Positions 1 to 13,135 of a stretch of DNA of 64,000 bases are shown piece by piece. Location of the stretch: positions 37,340,370-37,404,369 of the forward strand of contig NC_135168.1 of NCBI RefSeq assembly GCF_041146795.1. The letters are read 5' to 3'. Each line of letters begins with the position of its first letter. Positions within the stretch are counted from its first letter, which is position 1. The translations under genes were made by a program, and so were the position numbers. The notes beneath the pieces are model-generated. The model was not told the DNA's origin. It was given only the letters and a program-made list of their open reading frames with translations, and did not search any database. This DNA is from Maylandia zebra. Lineage: Eukaryota; Chordata; Actinopteri; Cichliformes; Cichlidae.

Positions 1-1013
1 TGTCACACAAACAGTCTGAAACTGCCTCTCTTTGAGCCACTACTGTTCTTGTGGTTACAAAATATTTATTGGTCACAAGGAAAAAGGAAGTTGGGAAGTA
101 GTCATCAGTTAATGAGTTAACGGTAAAAGATCAGGAGATTTATTTCCATTGACCTTTGAATGCTTAAAATGCTAAAATACTATATTTGCAGTTTGGTATG
201 TACGTAAAATGTTTCTCAGGAATTCATTTTTTTACCACGACTGGCCTCGAATCTCTCGGACACGATGGGAAACGGTGTGTAGCAAACTAGGTTGTCAAAT
301 TAATTTCCTTAGTGTTAATAAAAGACAGCTTAGCCTGACTAAGAGGAACATAATTAACAAAAATCCTTTAATTTACTTGATTGTCCCTTGGATGAACTTG
401 TGATTTACTAATTAACCTGTTGCAGCCAATTTCCCTCAGTCCCAGTAATGAGCAGACTGGTGAATGCAATCAGCCTGACTCTGTCATTATGCGTTATGAA
501 TAAATGTATGCATTACCATTATTATCAATTACATGTCCTACAATACATAATCATGCATAAATTATGCATATCTATTCAGCTCCTCACCTATTAGCTCTTT
601 TCTGAATTGCTTATTCAGAAACAGCTCAGCTAACGGGCATGCAGTCCCCAACACTGACCCACATGCACAGACTCACACAATCGACACTAACTGGAGTTTC
701 CCAAATTCTCCAAATGATCTAAACCAAAAAGGCCAACTGAGAAAACATTTGAATAATGTGTGGTCACATGTGGGGGGTTACAATACTTTCAACAGCTAAA
801 GTACGGTGGGACAGACCCTCCTCAGCAAAGAGCTGGAACAGCTTGTCACTTCCTATTCGTTGCATCATGTGGCTCATGGTCTCGGCTACTTCCTCTTTTC
901 ACTACGTATCAATACTAGACGACAGTATTTACTTTCCACCACACGCGCCGGGGAGGCTGTATGAAGAACAACTAGTTTGAGGACTTCATGACGATTTACA
1001 TATTCGATTTATA
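1..1013. other. 5' flank of the TNIP-like gene, no gene seen
   Basis: AT-rich DNA with only short, unsupported open frames. The last 250 bases probably hold the promoter and 5' UTR of the gene starting at 1014. ETS-like TTCCT elements (ACTTCCT near 848 and 888) are visible, but there is no clear TATA box at a sensible distance. Confidence 0.4.
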
Positions 1014-4000
1014 ATGGATGGAGATCTGCTGTCTTTGTCATCTTCCTCCTCGTTATCATCTTCAGCAGCAGAAGGAGAACCAACAGGAGGACAGAAAGAT
1101 GCTTCACCTAAAAGTGACAGCAGCCTTCCTCAGAGCCAACAGGAACCCAAATCAGCTGAAGAAGAGTTATGGTGAGTGTGTAAGTGTGTGTGAGTGCGTG
1201 TGTGTGTATTTCTACGTATGAAATAGAAACAAAAACAGGAAAATATGCGGTAAATCATAATCAACAAATTTCCCACATGTGGGACTAATAAAGGTTATCT
1301 TATCTTATCTTATCAATCACAGCCTCAAATCCACTCATGGTAAGATTTATGTAGGCAGGATTGCATAGATGGCTACCTATAGTGTCCAAGGGGTGCTGAG
1401 TTTCTGTCCACCTAAAAAAAGTACATAGTTTCAGACCCCGAGGTATACAATAAATTTTAGAAATGCTTTAAAAAGACTCAAAGTCCCATTGTAGATAAAA
1501 ACCTTTTAAGTGACATGTTTTTAAAGATATTTGTGTAGTTTTATGAGGAAGTTCCCCTCAGCGAGAGGAGGAATAAAGAGTAACTGCGGAGTTTCCCATG
1601 AGATCACCAAAAAAACGTAGGCTTCAGTTCACTGTTTCGCAAGACTTGGTTTAAATAGAAATACCACCAAAATGTCATTTCTTGCTTAATGTCAAGAAAT
1701 CAAACTTTAAAAAAGTATCATTTAAGTGTCTTTTATGTTTCTTACACTTATTTCATGGTACATATAAAACATATGCGTGTGACTAATATTCTTTCTTCTC
1801 AATGGGGGGTGGGTACACTTTATCACAGTATTTACCCATATGATGAGTCTTAAAATCAGCCTCGTCCGCCTCCTCCTGTGGGGCTTTAACTGTGGCCACC
1901 CCACGCACAAGTAGAGTGATATTTGTCAGGGTTACCAGCAAGAAGGAAAGATTTTTTTCTGTCTACCTCTTTATTATATGCCATGACAGTAAATTACCAT
2001 ATTGCCGCAGAAGGCAGTAGCATTTTGGTGTCCTTCCGAGATGGCATATGATTGAAAACTTAGTGAAACTGGGTCACGGAGTGTGTATCGACTGTCAAAG
2101 CTGGAAGAGAAAAAGCTCTGTATCAGGGAGACATGGAGCATAGTTGCTTCAGTGGGATGGCTGAATACACAGTGTTAGCTTGCCAAGACAGGGTTTTTGG
2201 CATGGGTGCATTTGTATTTAATGCCGCAGTGGCCACTAAAGTTAGGCTCTGTTTCATTTCATTGTGTTTCTTTACAGCTTCTGCCCTCATACTGCACCTC
2301 CCAAACTGCAGAGCAGAGGGTTCATTGTAGCTGATTTCCCTATTAGTGACCATAAACAGTCTGTGCTAAAGCCCTTTGTGCTCTCGTTGAGCCCAGAAAT
2401 ATGACAGATGGCACAGTGTAAAATTAGACAAGCAGTTTTAACCATGGATACACTTGCTTTTTGTATAATAACCGTTTCAAATCTCAGAACAGGCTTTGAG
2501 CATTTTAAACATACCAAAGGAACTTTTGCAGAATTTCCTCAATGTTTTTTGAAAATATCACCTTTTCAGAGAACAAGGGAAAAGTCACTGTTCTGAGTGT
2601 TGTTAACAACATTTATTTTGTTATCCAGAGCTTTCAGCAGTTCTTAGAAAAGCATAGTTTTTAAATGAACTTTGGTTACTAAGAGAGGTTATACAGGGCA
2701 CTGGTGTATTTGGAGGAACTTTTGAGGTTTGTTTTGTCGTTGCTAAGCTAAACTAAAATGTTGCTGGTGCCCAAAATTAGTAACACTGGACATAGAATGA
2801 AAATAATAAAAAAAAAAAAAAACTTCCCTTAATACTGTTCCTATAATCACGAGAGGACACAGAATGTATAGTCCCATTAGAGAAGCTGATTTACCTGACA
2901 GCAAAGTTATCTATTTAAATAAAGGTTAGTAGTAGGTCCAAGTAGGGTTTGAATCTGGTAGCTGGGGCCTTTTTACATGTACTTTGACTTCCTGGTAGCC
3001 AGGTTTGGGGGGATTCCCACTGTCCTATCTCTATCAGCCCTGACTACGCCCTCTCAACCTCTGACAGCTGAGATAGGCTTCAGCTAGAGGTGGGCAGATC
3101 GAACCAGATAATCATTTTTTGGAAATTAAAAGAAATATACCACAAACATAACACATGTTATTTATGGCCTATAGCAGATTTACAGCTTTAAACAAGAGAA
3201 GCCAACCCAAAGTGCTTTAGAGAAAGGTACATTTGCATTCCAGATCACCAAAATCTCCAGAAATCCCAGTTTCTGTCACCCAAATGCAGAACTAGGAAGA
3301 CAAAAGTAAAGTAAAAATCACAGCTTTACTCAACACTTAAAAAACAACAGAGAACAACGACTAACTAAACTACTGTAGGGATGTACGCATGGATGTAAAC
3401 TCATACATCATGAGGGAGAACACGGCAAAGAACAAAGGGAGACAGTACACAGGCAGGGGGCTACCAAAGTAAAACAGGAAACAGCATGCTCGATCAAGAC
3501 CGAGACACATGAATTTCACATAGTATTGGACCACAGATGAATAAACATGAAAGCAGAGGGAAATCAGACAAACACGGGGACATGACCAGGGAGATAAAGG
3601 ATAACAAAACTCGGAGACAGACGAAAACAAGAGGCACTGATGACAAGGCAGAGACGAAACCAAGGAACAGACTAGACACGAGAAGAGAACTACACTGCTC
3701 TCTCCTGCATACGCCGTCTTCACAGGTATCAGTACTGTATCAGCAACACTGGCCCTGTATTTACTTGGTATCAGATTGATACCATGTGTGCAGTATTGCA
3801 CAGCACTAGCTTCAGCAACCCTGAAATGGATAATGGAAGAAAATGGATGTATGGTTTATTTATTTTAACAGATTACATCACATTTATATATAAAAAGAGT
3901 CTTTGTAGCAATAGTAATAATAGTAATAGCTTCAAAAGTTAACCCATTGTGCCATTTTGCTCATGTTTAGACTTCCATGTTCCTATTTGTGGCTATTGCC

Positions 4001-4544
4001 TTGCTGCTTTCTGAAATTGTGTAACACAGATTTTCACATAGCAGGACACTGAACATAAGTGGATGAAAGCATGTGTTTGCGGAGGAGTTTAGCCTTGAGG
4101 GGAATGAGGTATGATCGCAAATTGTTATTCTTTGTAGTACTTAGCTCTGTGAGGTTGCGGCAGTATTTTTGTGTTAAGAAGCCCTGCGGCCTGCGTTCAC
4201 TGTTTTGTGTGTTCCTCTGTGAGCAGATACCCCACCTCCCCACCCTTCTCCCCCTTTTGACTGCTTAGCTGTTTCTTTTTAAGTAGAGCTCCTATCAGAG
4301 CTGGTAGAAAGGAAGCTAGTTTGACTAATTAGACCTTGCAAATATTTTTCGTTCCTGCGTGCAGTTCAATAGAAAAGTGCATTTTCCAGGGATCATCACC
4401 CACGTTGTTTCCATGGGCTATCAATGCGCAGATACATCGGATAGTAAACAAACTTTGATATGCCAGGAGAGACACTGAGAAGAACATCGCTCTGTGTGTG
4501 TGTGTGTGTGCCTGAGTATTTTGAGTACATAATGTGACTATGCA

Positions 4545-4584
<40 letters not shown>

Positions 4585-7163
4585 GGTGTGCATAATGGCT
4601 CCTATTCGATTCCCTGTAAGTGCACTCTACGGGAGTGGGCGTTCAAAAGTACCTTGACTTTTTTTTAAGTGTACATGTGCTGGCTTATTAATGGAAATCC
4701 TTTTCTGATGTTCTTGATCGTGATTTTATTTAAGGCAAACTCCATATCCTCCTCTGGTATGTATGCATGTGTAAACAGCATCTGTGTGTCGGTGTGCAGG
4801 GTGCAGGAGGAGAGTCCCGTGGCTGACAGGCTGCTGTCCACAGAGGAGCAGGTGACTCTGATCACAGAGAGTCTGACAGTCACCTCGACTGACCAGGAAA
4901 AGCTGCTGCTGCTCAACAAGAACACTGAGCTCCGCAGAGTCAACAAGGAGGTACAGCATCGCATTAAAACCGGCACATATTCTCCACTGGCCCGCATTTT
5001 ATTGCTGATGTTGGCAATTACATTTAGTTCTCTCTGAAAACCAGAGGAGAACTGTGGGTGTTGTGTGAAAATTGCTGCAAAGCTGTGAAGAACCATCATT
5101 TGAGTTCAATTTTTCACTATTATACAACCAGGGCTTCCTGATTTTAATTAGTTGCTTCTTAATAAAAAAAAGGAAACCGAGGGGGGGGGGGGTAACTAAT
5201 GCATTTAGAGTAAGAATGAAGTGCCCGGCTTCAGTTTGTGATGCCAGCATTGTTGTGACGACAGACAGAGTGACGGCAGTAAAGATTAAATGAACGAAGC
5301 TATTGATTACTGCAGTGGAGGCCTTGGCAGTAATGACTGTTGTGTGATGATGATGGTCATGATGATGTGTCACAGCTGATGAAGCTGAACGAGGACTGGG
5401 ACCAGGTGTACCGCAGTGCCACGCTGCGTCTACAGCACAGGCTGGAGGCTTTGGAGCTGGAGAACAGCGCAATCAAACAGCTAAACAACAGACTGCTCCT
5501 CAAAGTTGAACATCAGCAGGTAAATGCAAGCGCTAACACACCACCACCGCACAACTTATTCCGGGCATTTGCTTATATACTGAGAAGTGGGTGTCGTAGA
5601 CGAGGGGATTCCTAAACAGTTATCTTGCAGCTGTTTTAAATAGCCATCGATAATAGATGTGGTTTGCATGTGTGATATTTATTGCTATATTTGGGATTGC
5701 AGAGTGCAAAGGAGTACTATGAGCAAGCATTGATGCAGGAGCTAAAGAAGAACCAAGAGCTGCAAGAATATATCAGGCTGCTGGAGAGCAGGTTGCACCA
5801 CCCAGGGAGAGACTTCACACCTGCCAAACCGGTATTGCTCCTGTCAGAGGGTCTCACCTGTACCTGATCGCATTGTGCATTTTCTTTTCTTTTTTTCAGT
5901 TGTATGATCACAGTGTTGCTCATCTCTTTGTCTTTTTTTTTTCCATCAAAGGGAAGCTTTACTACTGTGATGCGAGGTCCAGCTCTGGGCCCCGGAAGTC
6001 ATCCTGACCTGTCTTGCGGCTCTGCGCAAAACCCTTCACCCTCCTTTTTCCCAGCTTCTACCAGCCCAGAGGCTGAGTATCAGCGAAAAGGCCAGGCCAG
6101 CAGTTCCCCACTGGGAGTGCTGGAAAACTCCAAGCAAGAAGTGCATGATTTAAAAGAGCAGCTGGAGGCACTGAGATGTCAGGTGGGCTGCTCTCTTCTG
6201 CACAGCTTCCAGAAATGTGTCTGTTTCTAATGAGAGGAGAGCAGAATTGATGTCGACTCACTGTTGCCAGGGAAAGATTTGCTTAATGCTGAAAGAGACT
6301 TCAATGAAGCGGTGAACGGCACCACCAAGTGGTGGCTCTGTGCCGCGCAGACATTCATAATAATAAGCGTCCGCAGATTGCAAAATACGGCTTTAACGAT
6401 GGCTCGCTGCCGTGTTTTTGTCTTGTGTCAGCAGACTGAGATATATGAGGCAGAATATCAGACAGAGCACAACGACCACAAGCACACGCTGCAGGAGAAC
6501 CGAAGGCTGAGGAAGAAGAGAGAGGAGATGCGCCAACAGGTGGCACTACTGCAAGAACAGGTAGTGTTTTTGTCTATGCACAAGAGTACACACTCACACA
6601 GGCGAACACACCCACATTCATACTTAAATCCCTTAAGCAAAGATTATGAAACCTGCCTGCTGTCTGATCTTGATGCAAACCTTGCAAAATAAATGTGAAC
6701 AAACAGAAAATTCATGCAGTGACTGGTTATTTCTTTTGGCTTATAGTGTCAAACTAGAGACTTTAATGCCATATTTTTATTTATGTAATATGTTTAAACA
6801 TATTGTAGTAGGCATATATGATTAATCCACAGCTGCTCCAAATAAAACAATATACGGATTAAACCCCTTTCAGCTTCAACCTGAATGTCTTAAAGATGTG
6901 TTTGTCACTGGAATCTCGTGTGTTTTTCTCATCAGCTTAAGATATATGAGGATGACTTCAGACGGGAGCGGTCGGACAAACAGATGCTGCAGAGGCTGCT
7001 GTTACAGAAGACGTCTGAAAACAAAAACCCTGTGCTCATCCACCGCTGTAATAATGAGCAGCAGCTGCTAGGGGGCGACAAGAGACCACAAAATGGAGAG
7101 AAAAGGAAACAGCACCACCCACTCTGCCCAAAGCACCCAAACAGGGACAAAGAGTCAGTGTGA
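1014..7163 (+). CDS. TNFAIP3-interacting protein (TNIP/ABIN) family member, seven coding exons
   Basis: Exons 1014-1171, 4800-4950, 5376-5519, 5703-5831, 5952-6182, 6435-6560 and 6936-7163 join in phase with GT/AG borders to give about 388 residues. The N terminus is Ser-rich. Coiled coil follows: a NEDWDQVYRSATLRL segment resembling the NQQWDQQFRSM region of TNIP1/3, then KEYYEQALMQELKKNQELQ. The last exon carries DDFRRERSDKQ, the signature of the UBAN ubiquitin-binding coiled coil shared by TNIPs, optineurin and NEMO. Family members bind linear ubiquitin and the A20 deubiquitinase and restrain NF-kB. The preceding exon has a similar module (IYEAEYQTEHNDHK). The protein ends in a short Cys/His stretch (HHPLCPKH). 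I cannot decide which TNIP paralogue this is. The first ATG at 1014 was chosen because it keeps phase with exon 2. Confidence 0.72.
1275..1312 (+). repeat. TTATC microsatellite, probable LINE 3' tail
   Basis: GGGACTAATAAAGG followed by repeated TTATC lies in intron 1 of the TNIP-like gene. The same motif occurs in reverse near 23658-23730. This form is common at the 3' ends of teleost LINE copies. Confidence 0.5.
4493..4580 (+). repeat. Two (TG)n microsatellite tracts
   Basis: Tracts at about 4493-4510 and 4547-4580 lie in the first intron of the TNIP-like gene, about 220 bases before exon 2. Confidence 0.9.
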
Positions 7164-8975
7164 CACTTAGAGGGAAAGTGAGCCATGTTTACAGAAAATG
7201 AGTGCCTGGTAACATCAGACTCACTAAATGTGTCAGCAGCTCGCAAAGGATCTTGAGTACTAAGTCTCGTCTGGAAAAGCATCATTAGACAAAGTAAAAC
7301 TCTTCATGTAATTTTTTAAGCACTTCAGCACAAACATTTGCCAGTGTGTACATAACTCTCACTGCTGCAAGTTTGAAGTTTCCTTATAGTGTAAAAAGAA
7401 CAACCTTATGAAATATTCCCTTCACAGCCGAAGAGAAACTGAAACAAAAAGAACAGAAAGAGAAGTAGGAGACCAGAACTGAGCGAGAAGATGAGTGAAC
7501 CAAAAACTGTAGTTTGAGCTAAACAAACACCTCACAGATCCTCAGCTGACAGCTTCACTGTTTGTGCACGAATGTGCTGGTTTGTGAAAGGAAGTAGCTA
7601 CACACTGCTGTACATATGACATCATCACTTAGAACAAACATAACCAGACAAGTTTCAGAAGAAGGTTCTTTCTTTTATTTTTAAGGAATATTTTGAAACT
7701 ATAATGACGTTGTTACTTAACATGACAGTTTTCAGCTGTGCTAACTCGATCACTTACCCACATAACTTAACTTATAACTTAATAATTTAGCAATGCGGGA
7801 CTGATATTGATTGAAGATGTGCCTGTATAGATAGTTTAGTCAAAATCAGGCATGATTTATGAGTGTAGTTCATCACACTTGCATCGTTTCATGTTTCCGA
7901 TAAAGTGTAAATATGCTTTTATTAGGATTAACATATTTAAGTTGCCTTTTGAATCTTTCACTTCATTGCAGCACTTTTGTGTAACCCTTTTTTGTAAAAG
8001 GTCATTTAATATCTATAATGTTTAATTAAAGATACAGATAATTAATATCACTAACAATTATATTTTTATTAGTTTGTGTAATTAAAGATTGTTTAAATGG
8101 CATATATTGCATATACCATGGTGTTGGTGGTTTTGTAGTACATTCATGCTTTTACTGATCAATGATCATTCCTGACATCTCACAAACACAGACAAGGTGT
8201 TATGTTATGTTATTAACATAAGGTTTAGCGTCATACTAGTCATCATAATAATGCTTATATATGCATTACAAATTATTTATTCTCATATGGATTCATAAAT
8301 GACAGTTGTGGCTTTATTAAGCTATCTGTGTAATGTTCATAGATACTAATTGGCTAATATACAAAGCAGTTATTAGCCAATTAGTAAACATTATAAAATA
8401 AAGCATGATTTGATGATCAATTTTAATACATGTATTCGCATTGATTCAGAATACCAACACAGCTGTGCCGTTTATGTGGTTCTTCAGTGGACGCATTGCA
8501 CTGAACCATCAAACCTATTTGCAATTTCAGAAAGTTGTACAAGGAAGGTTGAGTGGGTTTTTTTCCTCAGAGATTAATATCTTTGCAGTCTGAAGGAAGC
8601 AGTTAGGGCTGCTGCACGTTTTTACTGCTAAGTGGTCTTTGTCGTCACTGAAACCAGAAAGAGTGACTGGAGGGGTTTTCCTAAACAAGATTTTCCACTG
8701 CATACTTCTAGGTTTTTGTAACAGACTGTGAAAGGTTGCCTGTCTTTGTATTAAAGGGTCGTTACGTTTATTTGGTCACTGATTAATTGATTTTCACAGA
8801 TATATTTAAAAGGACAATTGCTTGTCAGCACCAAAGTGATAGAAGGAAGTCACTGTGGAAGCTGCTCTTTGTCACACTGAAACCGATCTGCATCCTCAAA
8901 CTGATGGGTTGCTTCTACGCTGCTCATTTATCCCTGTTTTCCAGTTTATGAATAAAATATATTGTTATTAATTTT
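7164..8975 (+). other. Probable 3' UTR of the TNIP-like gene
   Basis: AT-rich sequence with no conserved open frame follows the stop codon. An AATAAA at 8951-8956 is a plausible cleavage signal and would give a 3' UTR of about 1.8 kb. AT-rich stretches near 8000-8100 could be regulatory, but nothing specific is recognised. Confidence 0.4.
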
Positions 8976-9084
8976 CCCACAAGACCTTGACTCTAGTTTG
9001 GTCTTTTTATCAGCTTTTATCATTGAAATATAATGACACAAGTTATGGTTATGGTTACAAGGTTATGCTTTTATTGCATTGGCA

Positions 9085-9560
9085 CTGTGTTTGGGATTTT
9101 TTGCCATGGTGAATAATTAAGCCGTTCGCAACCAGGTGCTTTCCAGATGGTGTTTTACGGTGGATCAAAAGAGGTACTGACATCAGTGACATCAATCTGG
9201 ACAAGAGCCCAAACACCAGTGGCTGAAATGCAGCCCCAAACCATGACGGAGCCTTCACCGTGTGTTACAGATTGCTGTAGAAACTCACTGTTTTACGTCT
9301 ATCTTGACCTGCTGCCCACAGATGTGCTCAGAAGTTTACATATGGGCATAGCTGTCAGTCCAGTTCTTATATAATTCGGGATATCTTACCCTTTTCTCCC
9401 TCTTTCCCTTCATTATGAATAGCTTCTTGACAGCCACCCTTCACAGAGACCATTTCTGATGAGGCTTCAGTGAAGAGCAGATGGTTTAACTGAAGCACCA
9501 GATGTATTCTTGAAATCTTGTCTCAAGTCTTTCATGGATTTTTACCTATTGTTTAAGGAC
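9085..9560 (-). mobile_element. Degenerate Tc1-like transposon fragment
   Basis: Antisense transposase-derived sequence. It matches the common teleost Tc1 pattern, with the TGGCTGAAATGCAGCCCCA block and the segments reading (in +) CTTGACAGCCACCCTTCA and GAGACCATTTCTGATGAGG. No open frame of useful length remains and the ends are missing. The same family recurs at 12480-13130. Confidence 0.7.
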
Positions 9561-9970
9561 GGAAGAGGCTTGGTTCAAAACTTTTACACAGCACCACTGA
9601 TATAATAGGAAAGGACAGAGAAAAATAAAACATCTTCACACCATCATTATGCACAATATGAAGTATGTCTTTTTCTCATCGGTTCCTCATTCTGTAAATT
9701 CCTGACAAGGAAAAGAACGTGTTGAACAAAAGGTTGTGATGAGCGAGGGCATTTAGTCAATGAATTCATGTTGCTTGAAAGGTTTTTGTTTCACAACATG
9801 TCACACCTTTAAGATACAATTTCTTTTTCCTGATGGTAAAATCGTTCACTGCTCTGGTATTCACTGACCTCAAAAGGATGGAATGTGACAATCATTGTGT
9901 GGCACAATTTCAAATCAAAGACGTTTTACGATGACACAGAGAGGAGGTCCTTGGAAGGTGGGTTGTACAC

Positions 9971-10056
9971 TATATAAATCTGTGCAGCAGAAGCATTGGA
10001 GAGCATCCAGGATCCAGACTTGGAGAGACACCAACTGAAGACTGAACAGTGCACAG
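9971..10056 (+). promoter_or_regulatory. TATA box and untranslated first exon of the PhyH-family gene
   Basis: TATATAA at 9971-9977 is followed about 30 bases later by a likely transcription start. A noncoding exon of about 55 bases ends at a GT donor after 10056 (CACAG/GTATG). The coding exon begins with the ATG at 10476. Confidence 0.5.
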
Positions 10057-10475
10057 GTATGATGCTATTAACACATTTACTCCAGCAGTTATGGTTAATA
10101 ATAACAGCTGTATTCCCTGTGGTATATTCTCCACATTTCACCAAGTTATACATTTCTTATTTTACTTGTTTTTTACTGTGGTTTTGCCACTCCAGAAAAA
10201 TAAGTCAGTTTTGCATCTCTGTAGGGTGTTTTCTTAATTTGCTTTAGTCCACAGAACAAACATTGTTTATATGGTTTATTTTCACCCATCATGGCAAGTG
10301 GGCAGGACTTTTTTATTTTTATGTCGCTGAAAACACGAAGGAAAACAGGAACTGTTTTGCCTTACCAACTTTTCTATATCTTCTCTACCCCTTAAATACC
10401 ACCTCAACAAACAGCTTCTACATTATAAATTCTGAAAAAGCCTTAGCCATCATCTGTGAGACAAGTCCTGCAGAG

Positions 10476-11871
10476 ATGACTGCATCCACAGAGAAACTGC
10501 GAGAGAGCTACAACCAGCAGGGCTTCCTCTCGGCACTGCCTGTGCTGAATGAGACAGAGCTGAGGGAAGCAAGAGATGCCTTTTCTAAGTTGGAGATGGA
10601 ATTTGGTAAGTAGCACACAGCGATGAAGAGAGATGGGTAACAAGACAATGCTAGTGCAGAAAAGACAGTTGAGGAAAAAGTAGCAACAGATCATTAATGA
10701 GTTGAATTTATCTTCTAAAAGTACGAATATGCATAAAAGTAATTAAAACTAGTAGACTAAATTTTGCCCTGTTTTTTCTAAGGAAAGCTGTGTTATGTTT
10801 ATACATATATCCAGGTACTGAGTACACGCAGTACAGCCTTCACAATGCTCACCTCCAGTATCCATGGGTGATGAACCTGACCAAGCACCCTCACATCCTG
10901 CAAGTGATCACAGCCGTCTTGGGCCCAGATGTGATCCTGCTGGATTCCCGCTTCATCTGCAAATACCCAGCATCGGTCAAACCAGCCAAGGAGGAAACAA
11001 TTGCCCAAAGCAATGGGCACGCTGAAAAAGATGAACTTCCATACGTGGCCTGGCATCAGGACATGAGGTAAATTTTACTCAACAGACAAAGAAGCAAACA
11101 CGTGTTTGTTTTGCTTTCCTATGCCTAACTCTAATTGTTTGTTCAGGTACTGGGGTATCACTGGCGGCCCTGTTCTTTCTGTGTGGCTTGCTTTGGATGA
11201 CTCACTAAAAGAAAACGGTGCCCTGCGGGTTATCCCAGGTATTTCATCTGCTTTAGTGTTTTGTTTTTCTTTTATACAACTTGCTATAAAATGTGCTTTC
11301 TAAAATCAGCAGTCTTACTCACAGTGTTGAGCTTTGCCTCCTGTAGGCAGCCACTGCTCAGGCATGTTGCCCCATCGCCAAGCCCTCCGCCCTGGGAACA
11401 TGCTGTCAGTGAACCAGGAGATCCCAGAGGAGCTGGTGCAGGTGGAGGAAGCTGTGTTATGCCCTCTGTTAGCTGGACAGATGTCTGTGAGTTCGGTTTT
11501 ATTCTTAACTTAAAAGGCTGTAAATGAGGATAAAGACATTGTATGTTGAATGAATGACCTTTTGTTTCTTTAACATATAGATTCATGATGGACTCCTTGT
11601 GCATGCAAGTGATGCCAACACATCACAAAAGAGACGCTGTGGGTTTGTGATCCGTTACGTTCCCACCTGTGCTTACCCCACAGAGGTAAGGCCGACGTTT
11701 TTCCCTGTTTTGAAAGAATCAGAGTTTCCTCTTGTATTTTTCTGTTTTACTGTTTTACTTACTTATTTTACTTCTGTTTCTTAGGATCCTGATCGTCCAA
11801 GGAAGTTTCATGCAACAAAGTTGGTCAGCGGGACAGACGCATTCAATCATTTCTCCAACAAAAGCACATGA
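10476..11871 (+). CDS. PhyH-family Fe(II)/2-oxoglutarate-dependent dioxygenase, six coding exons
   Basis: Exons 10476-10605, 10815-11067, 11147-11238, 11347-11486, 11581-11685 and 11785-11871 join in phase to 268 residues. The double-stranded beta-helix iron motif is visible: His124-x-Asp126 in AWHQDMRYWG, and a distal His near 213 in LLVHASDANTSQKRR, with Arg 223/224 suited to binding 2-oxoglutarate. The ENGALRVIPGSH block is typical of the phytanoyl-CoA dioxygenase superfamily. The sequence does not resemble vertebrate PHYH or PHYHD1. It looks closer to a group that databases label as hypophosphite-dioxygenase-like, but I recall that label and have not tested it. No signal peptide, membrane segment or peroxisomal C-terminal signal is seen (it ends NKST). 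AATAAA lies at 12133-12138. The substrate is unknown. Confidence 0.8.
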
Positions 11872-12479
11872 ATATAAGTATTCATGTGACTACAGTCCAA
11901 TTTGCAAGACCAGGAGTTAATATATGTTACAGAAATATAATGTGTTGTTAAAGCAAATGTTTAAGTTTTATAATCAAATCAAATTTCAGATTATTGATAT
12001 ATTTATCACATTTCTGTCATTTTTTGACATAACTTGCTGTGTTTAAATTCCTTTAACTCTATATCATGAATTAATTAAATAATTGAATGTGTAGAAACTG
12101 TTTTGTGCCATAAACTGGTTTGTAAAATTTGAAATAAATGACAAATTGCATACAAACAAAAGAGACTCACGGCGATTTTGCTTTCCAACTAAAATCTTTA
12201 TATCATATTAATAACGAAAAATCTACAATATGCCAAAAGCCAATTCAGGATGTTTGCTTGGTGTAACAGATTTGTTATAAATTTAGACCGAGTTCAACAG
12301 TAAAAACTTTTCTTTCTTTTTTTTTTACACAAAGCGCTGTTACATTCTTATTTAATGCACAAAGCAGAGTGAAGTCTACTTTGTGAAATTAAACTTATTG
12401 ACTCTTAAATTTTTGCATTTTCCTGTTCAATTCTCATCATAAACAGAGATGCTCATACAGCTGTTATTATAAACAGTAC

Positions 12480-13135
12480 TGTGCAAAATGCTTGAGCCAA
12501 CCCTCGGTTCTGTATATTTTCCTAGCAAAATGGCTAATAGGTAATACAAATGGAATTATATTTTATATTCTAACAAGCTTGAAATTAAATATTTGGTGTG
12601 ATCACCTTTATTCTTCAAAACAGCCTGAACTCTTGTAGGCAGATTTCTTGTAAATTCTTTAAGTAGTTTTCAGGAATAGCTATCTAGATTTCTTGAAGGA
12701 CACTCAAAGCTCTTCTCTGAATGTCGGCTGCCTTTTTGTTCCATTCTCTGTCATTATAATCCCACACTGCTTGTTGAGGTCTGGACTCTGGGGAGGTCAA
12801 TCCATGGCTGATGATAGTGTTGCATAGGGCTTTTCCGGGTACCCTTTTACAGCTGTGTATTTGGGATCATTTTCATACTGAAAAATGAATCAGTGTTTTG
12901 CAAGATCTCCAGCACTACTGGCTGAAATGCAACCCAAACCATGACAGAGCCTCCACCGTGTTTTACAGATGGCTGTAGACTCTCACTGTTGTACCTCTTT
13001 CATAACCTCCTCTGTACACATTACTGACAGCTTTATCCAAAACTTCAAATTTGGACTCATCACTGCACCTGTAGTGGTTGATGCTCAGTCCAGTTCTTGT
13101 GTAATCTGCAGAAGTGCAGTGTTGTTTGTGAGCAG
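12480..13135 (-). mobile_element. Degenerate Tc1-like transposon, terminal and transposase remnants
   Basis: It begins with a diverged terminus (TGTGCAAAATGCTTGAGCC) typical of one fish Tc1 family. Antisense transposase sequence follows, including TTGAGGTCTGGACTCTGGGG and GAAATGCAACCCAAACCATG. Many stops and no intact frame. The opposite terminus type of the same family (GGTGGCTCAAGACTTTTGCA) is seen near 44124-44143. Confidence 0.75.

Noticed and set aside
1018-1221. Start at the second ATG (1018) for the TNIP-like gene
   Set aside because: That frame runs into the intron and does not keep phase with exon 2; the ATG at 1014 does.
3265-3720. Antisense sequence resembling a diverged solo LTR in intron 1 of the TNIP-like gene, with a 143-codon frame
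   Set aside because: Composition is similar to fish LTRs, but I could not define both ends or a target duplication, so it is not listed as an element.
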